DNA from: Rhizobium sp. Q54
Lineage (GTDB): Bacteria; Pseudomonadota; Alphaproteobacteria; Rhizobiales; Xanthobacteraceae
DNA: 64,000 bases
Direction of reading: 5' to 3'
NCBI GenBank assembly: GCA_945861265.1
Contig: CAMAUC010000003.1
Span: forward strand, 1 to 64,000
The notes under the pieces are model-generated. The model was not told the origin of the DNA, did no database searches, and saw nothing but the letters and a program-made list of their open reading frames with translations. Below are positions 1-9,881 of the stretch, piece after piece (within the stretch, counting starts at the first letter, position 1; each line of letters opens with the position of its first letter). The position numbers were made by a program, and so were the translations under genes.

Positions 1-1
1 C

Positions 2-1222
2 GGCGTCTCCATGGGCAAGTTGCCGAGCGGGGCCAGCGACGCGACGGTCTTTGCCGAACTGCCGGCCGGCGCCAAAATGTCGGGCGAAGCGGCTGCCGAT
101 CTGGCGCAAGGCGTGCTGCTGCGCGCCTATGCTTTCGACCGCTACAAGACCAAACGCAAGGACGACGACAAGCCGCCGCAAAAGCGCAGCATCACCATTG
201 CCACCGGCGACGCCGCGGCGGCGCGCAAGGCTTACGTGGCGCGCGAAGCGATTGCTGGCGGCGTTCTGATGGCGCGCGATCTGGTCAACGAGCCGGCCAA
301 CATTCTCTATCCGGAAGAATTCGCCCGCCGCGCGCAGGCGCTTAAAAAAGTCGGCGTCGTCGTCGAGGTGCTTGACGTCAAGGCGATGACCAAGCTCGGC
401 ATGGGCGCGCTGCTCGGCGTCGGCCAGGGCTCGCGACGCGACAGCCGCGTCGTCGTCATGCGCTGGAACGGCGGCAAGAAGGGCGAGGCGCCGGTCGCTT
501 TCATCGGCAAGGGCGTCTGCTTCGACACCGGCGGCATTTCGATCAAGCCGGCGGCCGGCATGGAAGACATGAAGGGCGACATGGCGGGCGCGGCCTGCGT
601 CGTCGGTTTGATGCAGGCGCTCTCCGCGCGCAAGGCGAAAGTGAACGCCGTCGGCGTCATCGGCTGCGTCGAGAACATGCCGGACGGCAATGCGCAGCGG
701 CCGGGCGACATCGTCACCTCGATGTCGGGACAGACTATCGAGATCATCAACACCGACGCGGAAGGCCGGCTCGTTCTCGCCGACGTGCTCTGGTACACCG
801 CCAAGCGTTTCAAGCCGAAATTCATGATCGACCTGGCGACGCTCACCGGCGCGATCATCGTCGCGCTCGGCCAGGAATTCGCCGGCATGTTCGCCAATAA
901 CGACGAGCTCAGTCATCGTCTGCATCTCGCCGGCGAAGCGACCGACGAGAAAGTCTGGCGCATGCCGCTGTCGCCGTTCTACGACAAGATGATCGATTCA
1001 AAATTCGCCGACATGAAGAACACCGGCGGTTCGCGCTGGGGCGGCGCCATCACCGCTGCGCAGTTCATTCAACGTTTCGTCGCCGACAAGACGCCATGGG
1101 CGCATCTCGACATCGCCGGCACCGGCATGGACTCGCGTTCAAGCGACATCAACAAGAGCTGGGGCTCGGGCTGGGGCGTGCGGCTGCTGGATCGGCTGGT
1201 GGCCGAGCATTACGAGAAATAG
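2..1222 (+). CDS. pepA: Leucyl aminopeptidase (M17 family), 5' end cut off by the window
   Basis: This is a cytosolic metallo-aminopeptidase that releases N-terminal residues from peptides. The reading frame is open from the left edge, so the start lies outside; about 100 residues are missing against the usual 500. Counting from the Met codon at position 11, the two-metal site is visible: [10 protein letters not shown] at about 166-175 (K167, D172), the DMKGDMAGA stretch near 186-194, and the family signature NTDAEGRL at 247-254 (D249, E251 metal ligands, R253). The C-terminal half is complete and ends at TAG. A small membrane-protein gene follows after 7 bases, then holC, so the three are probably co-transcribed; pepA next to holC is common in Proteobacteria. 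Confidence 0.96.
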   Translation, partial: GVSMGKLPSGASDATVFAELPAGAKMSGEAAADLAQGVLLRAYAFDRYKTKRKDDDKPPQKRSITIATGDAAAARKAYVAREAIAGGVLMARDLVNEPANILYPEEFARRAQALKKVGVVVEVLDVKAMTKLGMGALLGVGQGSRRDSRVVVMRWNGGKKGEAPVAFIGKGVCFDTGGISIKPAAGMEDMKGDMAGAACVVGLMQALSARKAKVNAVGVIGCVENMPDGNAQRPGDIVTSMSGQTIEIINTDAEGRLVLADVLWYTAKRFKPKFMIDLATLTGAIIVALGQEFAGMFANNDELSHRLHLAGEATDEKVWRMPLSPFYDKMIDSKFADMKNTGGSRWGGAITAAQFIQRFVADKTPWAHLDIAGTGMDSRSSDINKSWGSGWGVRLLDRLVAEHYEK

Positions 1223-1229
1223 CCCGAAA

Positions 1230-1784
1230 ATGCTCAACGACTGGATGCACCGCTTTCAGGGCTACGTGGCGCATCCCGATCCGCGCACCGCGCTCGCCAA
1301 CATGGTGGCGCTGCTGATCGTCTCGAACCAGCCGTTCTATCCGCTCTATGTGTACTGGATCGTCGGCAATCCAGCGTGGATCACGGTGGTAACATTTCTG
1401 TCGGCGCCGTTCTTCTTCGCCGTGCCGGCACTGTCACGGCGCAATGCCTTGCTGGGACGCATCCTGATGTGCGTCGCCGGGACGTTTAACACCGTGCTGT
1501 GCATGTGGGCTTTCGGCACGGCGAGCGGCGTCGAGCTGTTCTATCTGCCGTGCATCCTGCTCGGCGCCATCCTGTTCTGCGCGACCGAGAAAGCCGCCGC
1601 CGCGTTCTGCGTCGGCCTGCCGATGGCGGCCTATCTGGCGCTGCACGGCCGCCTCGGCGCGCCATTGCATGTGTTCACGCCTGCGGAATATACCTCGCTG
1701 GTGTCCCTTCACGCGATCAGCGTCGGCTCACTGATTGCGCTCATCGGCTATTCGTCCTCGACGCGGAGTGAAGTCCGGCCATGA
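1230..1784 (+). CDS. Small polytopic membrane protein of unknown function
   Basis: This 184-residue protein has roughly five hydrophobic segments (about residues 25-47, 50-68, 76-97, 100-125 and 150-175) and no soluble domain. I do not recognise a family with certainty. The layout resembles the membrane-sensor part found in front of some adenylate cyclases or histidine kinases, but no catalytic domain follows. It starts 7 bases after pepA, and its stop overlaps the holC start in an ATGA junction, so its translation is coupled to holC. The coupling argues for a real gene; function is unknown. Confidence 0.75.
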   Translation: MLNDWMHRFQGYVAHPDPRTALANMVALLIVSNQPFYPLYVYWIVGNPAWITVVTFLSAPFFFAVPALSRRNALLGRILMCVAGTFNTVLCMWAFGTASGVELFYLPCILLGAILFCATEKAAAAFCVGLPMAAYLALHGRLGAPLHVFTPAEYTSLVSLHAISVGSLIALIGYSSSTRSEVRP

Positions 1785-2233
1785 CCGAAGTTCTCTTCTA
1801 CCACCTGCAAGGCCAGAAACTGGAAGGCGTGCTGACGCCGCTTCTGGAGAAGTCGCTCGAGCGGGGCTGGAAGGTGATCGTGCAGGGCACGTCGGAAGAA
1901 CGCATCGAGGCGCTCGACGCGCACTTATGGACTTACAGCGATGACGCCTTCCTGCCGCATGGCACCTGGCGTGAGCCGGAAAGCGCCGCGCAGCCGGTGC
2001 TGCTGACGCTGACCGACAGCAATCCGAACGAAGCGACGGTGCGCTTTCTCATCGAAGGCGCGCCGCTGCCCGCCGACGCCGATGCCTATGCGCGCATCGT
2101 CCTGGTCATTAACGGCGACGACGATGAGGCGGTGGCGGCCGCGCGCGGCCATTGGGCCGCCGCCAAGGCCAAAGGCTTCGAGGCGACCTATTGGCAGCCG
2201 GACGAGCAGGGCCGCTGGGTCAAGAAAGCCTGA
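1781..2233 (+). CDS. holC: DNA polymerase III subunit chi
   Basis: Chi is the clamp-loader accessory subunit that, with psi, bridges the Pol III holoenzyme to single-strand binding protein. The 150-residue length fits. The start MTEVLFYHL, the central LWTYSDDAFLPHG segment (about residues 49-61) and the C-terminal YWQPDEQGRW segment are typical of alphaproteobacterial HolC. Its ATG overlaps the stop of the upstream membrane-protein gene by four bases. About 165 bases without a gene follow before the next start. Confidence 0.93.
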   Translation: MTEVLFYHLQGQKLEGVLTPLLEKSLERGWKVIVQGTSEERIEALDAHLWTYSDDAFLPHGTWREPESAAQPVLLTLTDSNPNEATVRFLIEGAPLPADADAYARIVLVINGDDDEAVAAARGHWAAAKAKGFEATYWQPDEQGRWVKKA

Positions 2234-2399
2234 TCCATTCGTCGCGGCCATCGCCGCCTGTCGGCCAACGGCCTAGTCCGCCAATCCCGCTAACCGTCCC
2301 GACCCGCAGGTTGTCCCGCGAGCTTGCCCGGTGCCATTGTGATGACGCAAAATAGGTCTTAAGGGACAAGACGATAGATCAGTCCCGGGGGAAATCGTT

Positions 2400-3095
2400 T
2401 TGTCACGCTGCCGCGTTTTGTTGACGTTCGCCCTTACCGCTGCGCTGGCAACGGCGGTCGCCGGCTGCTCGGGCAGCGTCACCGACGGCCTCAAAAGCGG
2501 CGATTGGTTCTCGAAGCCGGTCGCTGTGCTTTCCCGGTCCGACGGCTCGGCCGCGTCGGTCGCGAGCAAGAATTTCGAACTCGGTCCGACCGGGCCGGTG
2601 GCGGCCGAGGATCTCGTCGGCGCCGACGGCCGCTGCTTTTCATCGGCCGCCGCCGCGGCGCCTCCGGCCGCTGCACCGCCGTCGGCCGAGCCGCCGGTCG
2701 GCTCGATGGCCGGCGATCTTGCCGGCGCCCCCATGCCGGTTGGCGCGCCCGCACCCGCCGAGATCGATCCGGGTTTGCCGGAGGTCGTTGGCGGCATTGC
2801 GCTCGGCATGAGCGAATGCGACGCGGTGCGCCGGGCCGGCGTTCCGTCCAATGTCAGCATTGGCATCGGCGACACCAATGACCGCAAAGTGGTGCTGACG
2901 TATCTGGCCGGTCCGTGGCCCGGCATCTACACATTCTCAGCCGGCCGGTTGAAGGAAGTTAGCGCCGCGCCGGTACAGCCCAAGCCGCCCGCCAAGCCGG
3001 CAAAACCCGCGCCGAAAAAGAAAACTGCGAAACCGGCGGCTAAGCCCGCGGCCAAACCACAGGCCGGCCAGCCGGGGCCGCCGCAAATTCGCTAG
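2400..3095 (+). CDS. Putative outer-membrane lipoprotein with an Ala/Pro/Lys-rich tail
   Basis: The chosen start is TTG, preceded by a GGGGGA ribosome-binding site. A signal peptide ends in the lipobox AVAGC with the lipidated Cys at residue 23. After a Pro/Ala-rich linker (about 80-125) comes a compact domain of about 50 residues (about 130-185) with GMSECDAVRRAG and GPWPGIYTF, somewhat reminiscent of the BamE/SmpA fold; this is only a resemblance. The last 40 residues are repeats of K, P and A. No enzyme motif is visible. It is convergent with the ABC-F gene. Confidence 0.75.
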   Translation: MSRCRVLLTFALTAALATAVAGCSGSVTDGLKSGDWFSKPVAVLSRSDGSAASVASKNFELGPTGPVAAEDLVGADGRCFSSAAAAAPPAAAPPSAEPPVGSMAGDLAGAPMPVGAPAPAEIDPGLPEVVGGIALGMSECDAVRRAGVPSNVSIGIGDTNDRKVVLTYLAGPWPGIYTFSAGRLKEVSAAPVQPKPPAKPAKPAPKKKTAKPAAKPAAKPQAGQPGPPQIR

Positions 3096-3113
3096 AGGCT
3101 GAAAAATGAAACG

Positions 3114-4985
3114 CTAAGCCGTCTCCAGCGCGCTCGAGGCTGCGAGCCAGGCCTCTTCGGCCTTTGAAATCGCGGCGACGACACTGGCGCGCGTCTTCGA
3201 CAACTCCGCTGCGCGCGCCGGGTCTTTCGCAAATACGGTCCCGTCAGCCAATGTCGCATCGAGCTTGCCGAGCTGCTTGTTGAGTTGCGCGATCTGCGCT
3301 TCCGCTTCCGAGATTCGCTTGCGCAGCGGCGCGGTATCGACGCGCTTCTCGGCAGCGGCGCGGCGCGCCTGAACCGGATCGGGCCTGGTGGTGGACTTGG
3401 CGCCGACCGTCATGTGGCGATTGTCGGCGGACAGGACGAAACGCATATAGTCGTTGAGGTCGCCGTCGTATGGCTTCACGTGGCCACCCGACACCAACCA
3501 CAGCCGGTCGACGCAAGCTTCCAGCAAATAGCGGTCGTGCGACACCAGAATCACGGCGCCGGGATAATCGTTGATCGCTTCGATCAGCGCGCCGCGGCTG
3601 TCGATATCGAGATGGTTGGTCGGCTCGTCGAGGATGATCAGTTGCGGCGCGTCGAACGTCGCCAGACCCAGCAAAAGCCGGGCTTTTTCGCCGCCCGACA
3701 GTTTCTCGACCTTGGTGTTGGCGGCCTGTTGCGAGAAGCCGATGGTGCCGACGCGACCGCGCACTTTCGCTTCCGGCTGGTCCGGCATCAAGCGGCGCAC
3801 GTGATCGTACGGCGTGCCTTGCATGTCGAGTTCGTCGACCTGATGCTGCGCGAAATAACCGACCTTGAGCGTCGCCGCGCGCGTCACCGTGCCGCTCATC
3901 GGCTTGAGCTTGCCGGCGAGCAGCTTGACCAAGGTCGACTTGCCGTTGCCGTTCGAGCCGAGCAAGGCGATGCGGTCGTCGTTGTCGATGCGTAGCGAAA
4001 GATCGGACAGAATGACGCGGCCGTCATAGCCGACGTCGACATCGTCGGTGGCGATGATCGGCGGCGATAAAAGTTTCTCCGGCGGCGGAATGACGATCGG
4101 CCGCACGTCGTCGGTGACCATCGACGTGATCGGCTGCATCTTGGCCAGCATCTTGATGCGCGATTGCGCCTGCGTTGCTTTCGATGCCTTGGCGCGGAAG
4201 CGGTCGACAAAGGCTTGCAGATGCGCGCGCTGCGCGTCCTGCTTCTTCATCATCTTCTGGTCGAGCACCAGCTTTTCACTGCGCAGCCGTTCGAAGTCGG
4301 AATAGCCGCCTTTGTACAGCGTCAGCTTTTTGGCCTCGAGCGACAGGATCTGGTTGACCGCGTTGTCCAGGAGGTCGCGGTCATGGCTGACGATGATCAT
4401 CGTGTGCGGATATTTCGCCAGATGGTCCTGCAGCCACAAGGTGCCTTCGAGATCGAGATAGTTGGTCGGCTCGTCGAGGAGCAACAGATCGGGCTCGGAG
4501 AACAAGGTCGCGGCGAGCGCGACGCGCATGCGCCAGCCGCCGGAAAACTCGGTGCACGGCCGCGCCTGATCGGCGGTCGAGAAGCCAAGGCCGGAGAGGA
4601 TCGAGGCGGCGCGCGCGGGCGCGGCGTGCGCGCCGATATCGGCGAGGCGTGTCTGGATCTCAGCAATGCGGTGCGGGTCGGTCGCGGTTTCCGCCTCGTG
4701 CATCAGTTCGGTGCGCTCGCTCGGCGCCTTGAGCACAACCTCCAGCAGGCTCTCCGGACCGTTCGGCGCTTCCTGGGCGAGACGGCCGATGCGCCAGCGC
4801 GGCGGGATGTCGATCGAGCCACCTTCGGCCGCGAGCTCGCCGGTGATGACGTTGAACAAGGTCGATTTGCCGGTGCCGTTGCGGCCGACCAGGCCGACGC
4901 GGGCGCCCGGCACGATGCGCGCCGAGGCGTCTTCCAAAAGCGAGCGGCCGGCAATGCGGACCGTGAGGTCGTCGATGATGAGCAT
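3114..4985 (-). CDS. ABC-F family ATP-binding protein (Uup/YheS type)
   Basis: ABC-F proteins are soluble twin-ATPase factors that act on the ribosome rather than transporters. From the Met at 4985 (623 residues) the order is Walker A GRNGTGKS (34-41), signature FSGGWRMR (147-154) and Walker B LLLLDEPT (167-174); a charged linker at about 230-290; then a second Walker A GSNGNGKS (343-350), signature LSGGEKAR (429-436) and LIILDEPT (449-456); and a charged, probably coiled-coil C-terminus. No membrane segments are present. A longer reading from 5027 is possible, but an AAAAGG ribosome site precedes 4985 at the right distance, and family members begin MLxIxxL. It could be Uup- or YheS-like; motifs alone do not decide. 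Confidence 0.93.
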   Translation of the reverse strand: MLIIDDLTVRIAGRSLLEDASARIVPGARVGLVGRNGTGKSTLFNVITGELAAEGGSIDIPPRWRIGRLAQEAPNGPESLLEVVLKAPSERTELMHEAETATDPHRIAEIQTRLADIGAHAAPARAASILSGLGFSTADQARPCTEFSGGWRMRVALAATLFSEPDLLLLDEPTNYLDLEGTLWLQDHLAKYPHTMIIVSHDRDLLDNAVNQILSLEAKKLTLYKGGYSDFERLRSEKLVLDQKMMKKQDAQRAHLQAFVDRFRAKASKATQAQSRIKMLAKMQPITSMVTDDVRPIVIPPPEKLLSPPIIATDDVDVGYDGRVILSDLSLRIDNDDRIALLGSNGNGKSTLVKLLAGKLKPMSGTVTRAATLKVGYFAQHQVDELDMQGTPYDHVRRLMPDQPEAKVRGRVGTIGFSQQAANTKVEKLSGGEKARLLLGLATFDAPQLIILDEPTNHLDIDSRGALIEAINDYPGAVILVSHDRYLLEACVDRLWLVSGGHVKPYDGDLNDYMRFVLSADNRHMTVGAKSTTRPDPVQARRAAAEKRVDTAPLRKRISEAEAQIAQLNKQLGKLDATLADGTVFAKDPARAAELSKTRASVVAAISKAEEAWLAASSALETA

Positions 4986-5060
4986 GTGCGCCTTTTGGAC
5001 GAGTGCGTTGCACAACGCAATGCCCAAAAAGGCGGCCCGGGCATGATCCGGAGATCGAGG

Positions 5061-5585
5061 TTAGCTGATCTTGCCCAAGCCCTGGCTGGTCTGGCGCTGG
5101 TAGACGATCAGGTCGAAGCTCGGCGTCTTGTCGTTGCCGATGATCGACGACAACAGCGCGTGCGCCTGGCCGCGGTGGTGGGTCTGGTGGTTGAAGAAAT
5201 GATCGAGCGCCGGCATCAATGGCTGCTCGATCGTCTGCGGATTGACGACAGTGCGATAGCGGATGGTTCCGGTCAGGGCCTGGTCGTCGAGAGCGTCGAC
5301 ATAGCGGCCGATGAGCACATCCTGCGAGCGCCGCGCCGCCCGCAATGCCGCAAAGTCGTCATGCAGGATGGCATCCAGGCTCGGCGGCTGCTCGCCGACG
5401 CCGGTGAATCGCTTCATCCAGATCCGGTCGCCGACCAGCAGGTGGTTGAGAGTTCCGTGCAGCGATTTGAAATAGGCGCCGCGGTCGGCGCGGTAATCGG
5501 CGTCGGAGACGAGGGCGGCTGCGTCATAGAGCCGCTCGTTGCACCAGGCGTTGTAGCCGGCAAACATCCGGTAGCGGGATTTCAT
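5061..5585 (-). CDS. DinB-family four-helix protein
   Basis: This 174-residue protein has the DinB/YfiT-like helical bundle with a three-histidine metal site: His in the HxxNHLLVGDRIWMKR helix and two in the HFFNHQTHHRGQ helix near the C-terminus. Family members include DNA-damage-inducible proteins and thiol-dependent transferases; the substrate of this one cannot be read. The start at 5585 is preferred to a longer reading from 5738 because a GAGGGG ribosome site sits six bases upstream and the extra residues do not look like this fold. It lies tail-to-head behind the ABC-F gene, 75 bases away. Confidence 0.88.
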   Translation of the reverse strand: MKSRYRMFAGYNAWCNERLYDAAALVSDADYRADRGAYFKSLHGTLNHLLVGDRIWMKRFTGVGEQPPSLDAILHDDFAALRAARRSQDVLIGRYVDALDDQALTGTIRYRTVVNPQTIEQPLMPALDHFFNHQTHHRGQAHALLSSIIGNDKTPSFDLIVYQRQTSQGLGKIS

Positions 5586-5759
5586 GTTTGGCCCCTCGGG
5601 ACGGCGAATTCGACCCTGGATTGGTATAGGAACGTCGCGGTATCCGGCCGATCGCCGAACTTGCCGGCCTTCGTGACGCCCGGTATAAGCCGCCGCAACC
5701 AAAATATTCCAACGAAAATCGGTCATCCCACCGATCAATCCCAGTGAAGGACTATTCCG

Positions 5760-6182
5760 ATGGCGGTCGAGCGCACTTTTTCAATCCTCAAACCCGACGC
5801 GACCGCGCGCAACCTGACCGGCGCGATCAATGCCATGATCGAGGCGGCCAGCCTGCGCATCGTCGCGCAGAAGCGCGTGCAGATCACCAAGGCCCAGGCC
5901 GAACAGTTCTACGGCGTGCATAAGGCCCGCCCGTTCTTCGGCGAACTGGTCTCGTTCATGATTTCCGCGCCGGTCGTCGTGCAGGTGCTGGAAGGCGACA
6001 ACGCCATCGCCAAGTACCGCGAAGTCATGGGCGCCACCGACCCGTCCAAGGCCGACGCCAACACCATCCGCAAGGTGCACGCCAAGTCGATCGGCGAAAA
6101 CTCGGTGCATGGTTCGGACTCAGCCGAGAACGCGGCGATCGAAATTTCGCAGTTCTTCGCCGGCAACGAAATCGTCGGTTAA
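5760..6182 (+). CDS. ndk: Nucleoside diphosphate kinase
   Basis: Ndk moves the gamma phosphate from ATP to other nucleoside diphosphates through a phospho-histidine. The 140-residue length is standard. It begins [14 protein letters not shown], has [11 protein letters not shown] in the middle, and carries the active-site histidine in NSVHGSDS near residue 117. It is divergent from the DinB gene. A TerC-type gene starts 42 bases downstream behind its own ribosome site, so it may be read separately. Confidence 0.97.
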   Translation: MAVERTFSILKPDATARNLTGAINAMIEAASLRIVAQKRVQITKAQAEQFYGVHKARPFFGELVSFMISAPVVVQVLEGDNAIAKYREVMGATDPSKADANTIRKVHAKSIGENSVHGSDSAENAAIEISQFFAGNEIVG

Positions 6183-6224
6183 GGCGATCCGGCCGTCTAA
6201 GTAATAGAAATTTAGGGGGGAAGC

Positions 6225-7139
6225 GTGGACTATCTTTGGGACAACATAACGCACGCGCCGATCTGGATCGCCGCCGCGCAGATCATCGGCGTCAATATCA
6301 TCCTGTCGGGCGACAACGCCGTCGTGATCGCCATGGCCTGCATGACGCTGCCGCCGAAGCAGCGCCTGTGGGGCATGATCATGGGCGCCGGCGTCGCGGT
6401 GCTGCTACGCGTGTTATTCACACTGGTCGTCGCCGAAGCGATGAACTACCCCTTCCTCAAGCTGGTCGGCGGCGTTCTTCTGTTCTGGGTGGCGACCAAG
6501 CTGGTCACGGAAGATTCCGAGGGCGAGGGCGTCAAGAGCGGTGAAACGCTGTGGAGTGCCGTGCGCATCGTCGCCATCGCCGACATCGTGATGAGCCTCG
6601 ACAATGTCATCGCCATCGCCGCCTCGGCCGATATCGCGGCTGCGCGCGTCGATATTGCGCATGCCGCGAGCATCAAGGCGACGCTCATTATCTTCGGCCT
6701 CGCCACCAGCGTGCCGTTGATCGTCGCTGGTTCCGCGTTGCTGATGGCCTTGCTGGAGCGCTTCCGCGTGCTGGTCTGGGCCGGCGGCGCGCTGCTCGGC
6801 TGGGTCGCCGGCGACATCATGGCGACCGATCCGTTCCTGGCGCGGCTGTTCAGCGAAGCCACGCTTCATGCGCTTCATGTCTGGGGCGGCCCGGTCGGCG
6901 GCCTGATCGTGGTCGGCATAGGCTACATCATGGTTCGCCGGCATCGCCATCTGTATCTCGATGAAATCATGGCAGGCGCCGGCCTTGTCGCCTGGATTGT
7001 CGTCGACCGGTTCAGCGACGCGGTGGTTGGCGGCGATCTGGCGAAGATCTGGAGCATTCGCGGCGTCCTTGTTGTGCTCATGACGATTGCCTACGTGTTT
7101 GCGCGCAAGCGCTGGCACGTCGAGAAAATCGAAGCCTGA
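6225..7139 (+). CDS. TerC-family integral membrane protein
   Basis: The GTG start has a strong AGGGGGG ribosome site. The protein (304 residues) has the TerC/YjbE core with its two acidic transmembrane motifs, SGDNAVVIAMA (D30) and MSLDNVIAIAA (D126), separated by several hydrophobic helices; such proteins have been linked to metal ion (often manganese) export and tellurium resistance. The usual YjbE-type length is about 220 residues. Here about 80 extra residues with further hydrophobic helices follow (from about 225), including HVWGGPVGGLIVVGIGY. No yybP-ykoY riboswitch fits in the 42-base gap upstream. The substrate cannot be told. Confidence 0.88.
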   Translation: MDYLWDNITHAPIWIAAAQIIGVNIILSGDNAVVIAMACMTLPPKQRLWGMIMGAGVAVLLRVLFTLVVAEAMNYPFLKLVGGVLLFWVATKLVTEDSEGEGVKSGETLWSAVRIVAIADIVMSLDNVIAIAASADIAAARVDIAHAASIKATLIIFGLATSVPLIVAGSALLMALLERFRVLVWAGGALLGWVAGDIMATDPFLARLFSEATLHALHVWGGPVGGLIVVGIGYIMVRRHRHLYLDEIMAGAGLVAWIVVDRFSDAVVGGDLAKIWSIRGVLVVLMTIAYVFARKRWHVEKIEA

Positions 7140-7194
7140 GCCGGGTCGAAGCATACAAGACAAAGCGCGCGGCCGGCGCTAGACTGCCGGCCGC

Positions 7195-9306
7195 ATGAAT
7201 CAGCCCGTCCGCCCGCCCAAAGCCGCGATCAAAGCGACAGGCTATACGGCCTGTCCGCACGATTGTCCGTCGACCTGCGCGCTCGAAGTCGAGCTTCTCG
7301 ACGACAAGACAATCGGTCGCGTGCGCGGCTCAAAAGACAACGACTACACCGCCGGCGTGATCTGCGCCAAGGTCGCGCGCTACGCCGAGCGCGCGCATCA
7401 CGCCAAGCGCCTGATGCATCCGTTGCAGCGCGTCGGAGACAAGGGCTCCGGCGAGTTCCGCCGCGTCAGTTGGGACGACGCGCTCGATCTGGTCGCCGAG
7501 AAATTTCTCAAAATCGAACAGCGCAGCGGCGCCGAGGCGGTCTGGCCTTATTATTACGCGGGCACGATGGGGCTGGTGATGCGCGACAGCATCAACCTGC
7601 TGCGCCACGCCAAGAAATATTCCGGCTTTCATTCGACCATCTGCGTAAATCCGTCTTACGTTGGTTTTACCGCCGGCACCGGCAAGGTCGCCGGTCCCGA
7701 TCCGCGCGAAATGGCGAAGTCCGATCTGGTGGTGATCTGGGGCACCAATCCGGTCAACACCCAGGTCAACGTGATGACGCACGCGACGCGCGCGCGCAAA
7801 GAGCGCGGCGCCAAAATCGCGGCTGTCGACATCTACATGAACGGCACGATGGAGCAGGCCGACCTTGCCGTGTTGGTGAAACCCGGCACCGATGGTGCGC
7901 TGGCCTGCGCGGTGATGCACTGCCTGTTCCGCGACGGCAAGGCCGACTGGGATTATCTCAACCAATACACGGACGCGCCGCGTGAACTGGAAACGCATCT
8001 GCGCACGCGCGACCCGGTATGGGCGTCCGCCATCACCGGCACGCCGGTCGAGACCATCGAGGCCTTCGCCAAATTGATCGGCGACAACAAGCGCACGTTC
8101 TTCCGGCTCGGTTATGGCTTTGCCCGCTCGCGCAACGGCGCGGCCAACATGCACGCCGCAAGTTGCATCGCCGCGGTGACCGGCGCCTGGCAGTACGAGG
8201 GCGGCGGCGCGTTCCACAACAACGCCGACATCTACAAGCTCGACAAGACGATGATCGAGGGGCTCGATGCGCATGACCGTTCGGTGCGCATGCTCGATCA
8301 GTCGCGCATCGGCGCCATTCTCACCGGCGACCGCGAAGCGTTGCAGGGTGGGCCGCCGGTCGAGGCGTTGTTCATTCAGAACACAAATCCGGTATCGGTC
8401 GCGCCGGACCAGACTTTGGTCAAGCGAGGCTTTGCCCGCGACGATCTGTTCACCTGCGTGCACGAGCAGTTCATGACCGAGACGGCCAAGATGGCCGATA
8501 TCGTGCTGCCGGCGACCACATTCCTCGAACATGACGATATCTATCGCGGCGGCGGCCACCAGTATCTTATTCTCGGGCCGAAGCTGGTCGAGGCGCCGGG
8601 CGAATGCCGCGATAATCACGCGGTGATTACGGCATTGGCGGCGCGGCTCGGTGCGCAGCATCCGGCTTTCGCGCTGAGCCCGCGCGAATTGATCGACCAG
8701 ATGCTGCAAGTGTCAAAGCGCGGCACTTTGGCCGAGTTGGAGAAAAACCGCTGGCTCGATTGCCAGCCGCCGTTTCGGCAGGCGCACTATCTCGACGGTT
8801 TCAACTGGCCGGACGGCAAGTTCCGCTTCAAGCCGGATTGGCCGCGCGTGCCGTTCCGCAGTCCGTACAACTCCGGCCCGGTCGCCGACATGCCGGCCTT
8901 GCCGGACCACTGGACGTCGATCGAGCAGGCCGACACCGCGCATCCGTTCCGGCTGGCGACGTCGCCGGCGCGCGGCTTCCTCAATTCGACATTTACCGAA
9001 ACGCCTACGTCGCTCGCCAATGAGAAGCGCCCGACGGTCTTGATTCATCCGGACGATGCGAGAGAGCAAGGCATTGCCGACGGCGACTATGTCGTGCTCG
9101 GCAATACGCGCGGCGAGGTGCGTCTGCACGCGCGGCTGTTCGAGGGCTTGCGGCGCGGCGTCTTGATCGCGGAATCGATCTGGCCGAATTCGGCTTACGC
9201 CGACGGCCGCGGCATCAACACGCTGACCGGCGCTGACTCAATTGCGCCCTTCGGTGGCGCCGCCTTCCACGACAACAAGGCGTGGGTGCGCAAGGCGGAA
9301 GCTTAG
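7195..9306 (+). CDS. Molybdopterin-dependent oxidoreductase with an N-terminal [4Fe-4S] site
   Basis: This is a 703-residue member of the DMSO-reductase superfamily. An N-terminal iron-sulfur motif is complete: C20, C24, C28 and C57. It is followed by the cofactor-binding domains with VIWGTNPVNTQ (about 180-190) and KPGTDGALACAV (about 222-233), the IQNTNPVSVAP segment, and the C-terminal molydopterin-dinucleotide domain (from about 580) with the THE-like region around FLNSTFTETP. No twin-arginine signal is present, so it is cytoplasmic. No electron-transfer or membrane subunit is adjacent, so it resembles stand-alone enzymes of this superfamily. The substrate is unknown. Confidence 0.92.
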   Translation: MNQPVRPPKAAIKATGYTACPHDCPSTCALEVELLDDKTIGRVRGSKDNDYTAGVICAKVARYAERAHHAKRLMHPLQRVGDKGSGEFRRVSWDDALDLVAEKFLKIEQRSGAEAVWPYYYAGTMGLVMRDSINLLRHAKKYSGFHSTICVNPSYVGFTAGTGKVAGPDPREMAKSDLVVIWGTNPVNTQVNVMTHATRARKERGAKIAAVDIYMNGTMEQADLAVLVKPGTDGALACAVMHCLFRDGKADWDYLNQYTDAPRELETHLRTRDPVWASAITGTPVETIEAFAKLIGDNKRTFFRLGYGFARSRNGAANMHAASCIAAVTGAWQYEGGGAFHNNADIYKLDKTMIEGLDAHDRSVRMLDQSRIGAILTGDREALQGGPPVEALFIQNTNPVSVAPDQTLVKRGFARDDLFTCVHEQFMTETAKMADIVLPATTFLEHDDIYRGGGHQYLILGPKLVEAPGECRDNHAVITALAARLGAQHPAFALSPRELIDQMLQVSKRGTLAELEKNRWLDCQPPFRQAHYLDGFNWPDGKFRFKPDWPRVPFRSPYNSGPVADMPALPDHWTSIEQADTAHPFRLATSPARGFLNSTFTETPTSLANEKRPTVLIHPDDAREQGIADGDYVVLGNTRGEVRLHARLFEGLRRGVLIAESIWPNSAYADGRGINTLTGADSIAPFGGAAFHDNKAWVRKAEA

Positions 9307-9330
9307 GCTCCCGCCTTGCGCGATAATGTT

Positions 9331-9786
9331 TTATAGATGCTTGCCGATCTTGGCGTCGGCCGAGTAGGGACCGGCGCCGCGGATCGAGATGTAGAAGGCG
9401 ACGAAGCCGAGGAACATCACATACTCATAGCCGCCGCCGCCAACGGCGAAGCCCTTGGCCCAATGCGCGGCGAACATGGCGATGAGCAGTTCGATGGCCA
9501 ACGCGGCCGCGAAGAAGCGGGTGAACAGGCCGATGACCAAAGCGGCGCCGCCGAACACCTCGAACAGGATGGCCAGATAGGAAAACCAGGACGGCACGCC
9601 GTAATTGTTGGCAAAGGCGGTACCGACGCGATCGGGTCCCATCACCATCATCTTCGGCCAGCCGTGCATGATCATGATGGCGCCGAAGACGACGCGCGTG
9701 ATCGTGTAAGCGATCGGCTCCATCTTGGCGTAGAAACCGGCCAGGCCGGGAATAATCAATTGTGGTTCTTTATGGTGCCCAAACAT
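9331..9786 (-). CDS. DoxX-family membrane protein
   Basis: This 151-residue protein has four hydrophobic helices and the DoxX pattern: RVVFGAIMIMHGWPKM in the first helix, a second pair around LAILFEVFGGAALVIGLFTR, and a third with IELLIAMFAAHW. Relatives are quinone- or thiosulfate-related redox membrane proteins or of unknown role. It is convergent with the molybdopterin oxidoreductase, 24 bases apart. A functional link is not shown. Confidence 0.9.
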   Translation of the reverse strand: MFGHHKEPQLIIPGLAGFYAKMEPIAYTITRVVFGAIMIMHGWPKMMVMGPDRVGTAFANNYGVPSWFSYLAILFEVFGGAALVIGLFTRFFAAALAIELLIAMFAAHWAKGFAVGGGGYEYVMFLGFVAFYISIRGAGPYSADAKIGKHL

Positions 9787-9881
9787 GGCGTGCCCCCGTT
9801 CTTTTGTTGCGCCACGCGAATTGTGGCGTGTCTGGTCATAACACCTGAACCGGCTGGATATTCCAAGGCTGCCGGCGAATG

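Noticed and set aside
4164-5747. Rightward 527-codon open frame
   Set aside because: It is antisense to the ABC-F and DinB genes, which have clear motifs.
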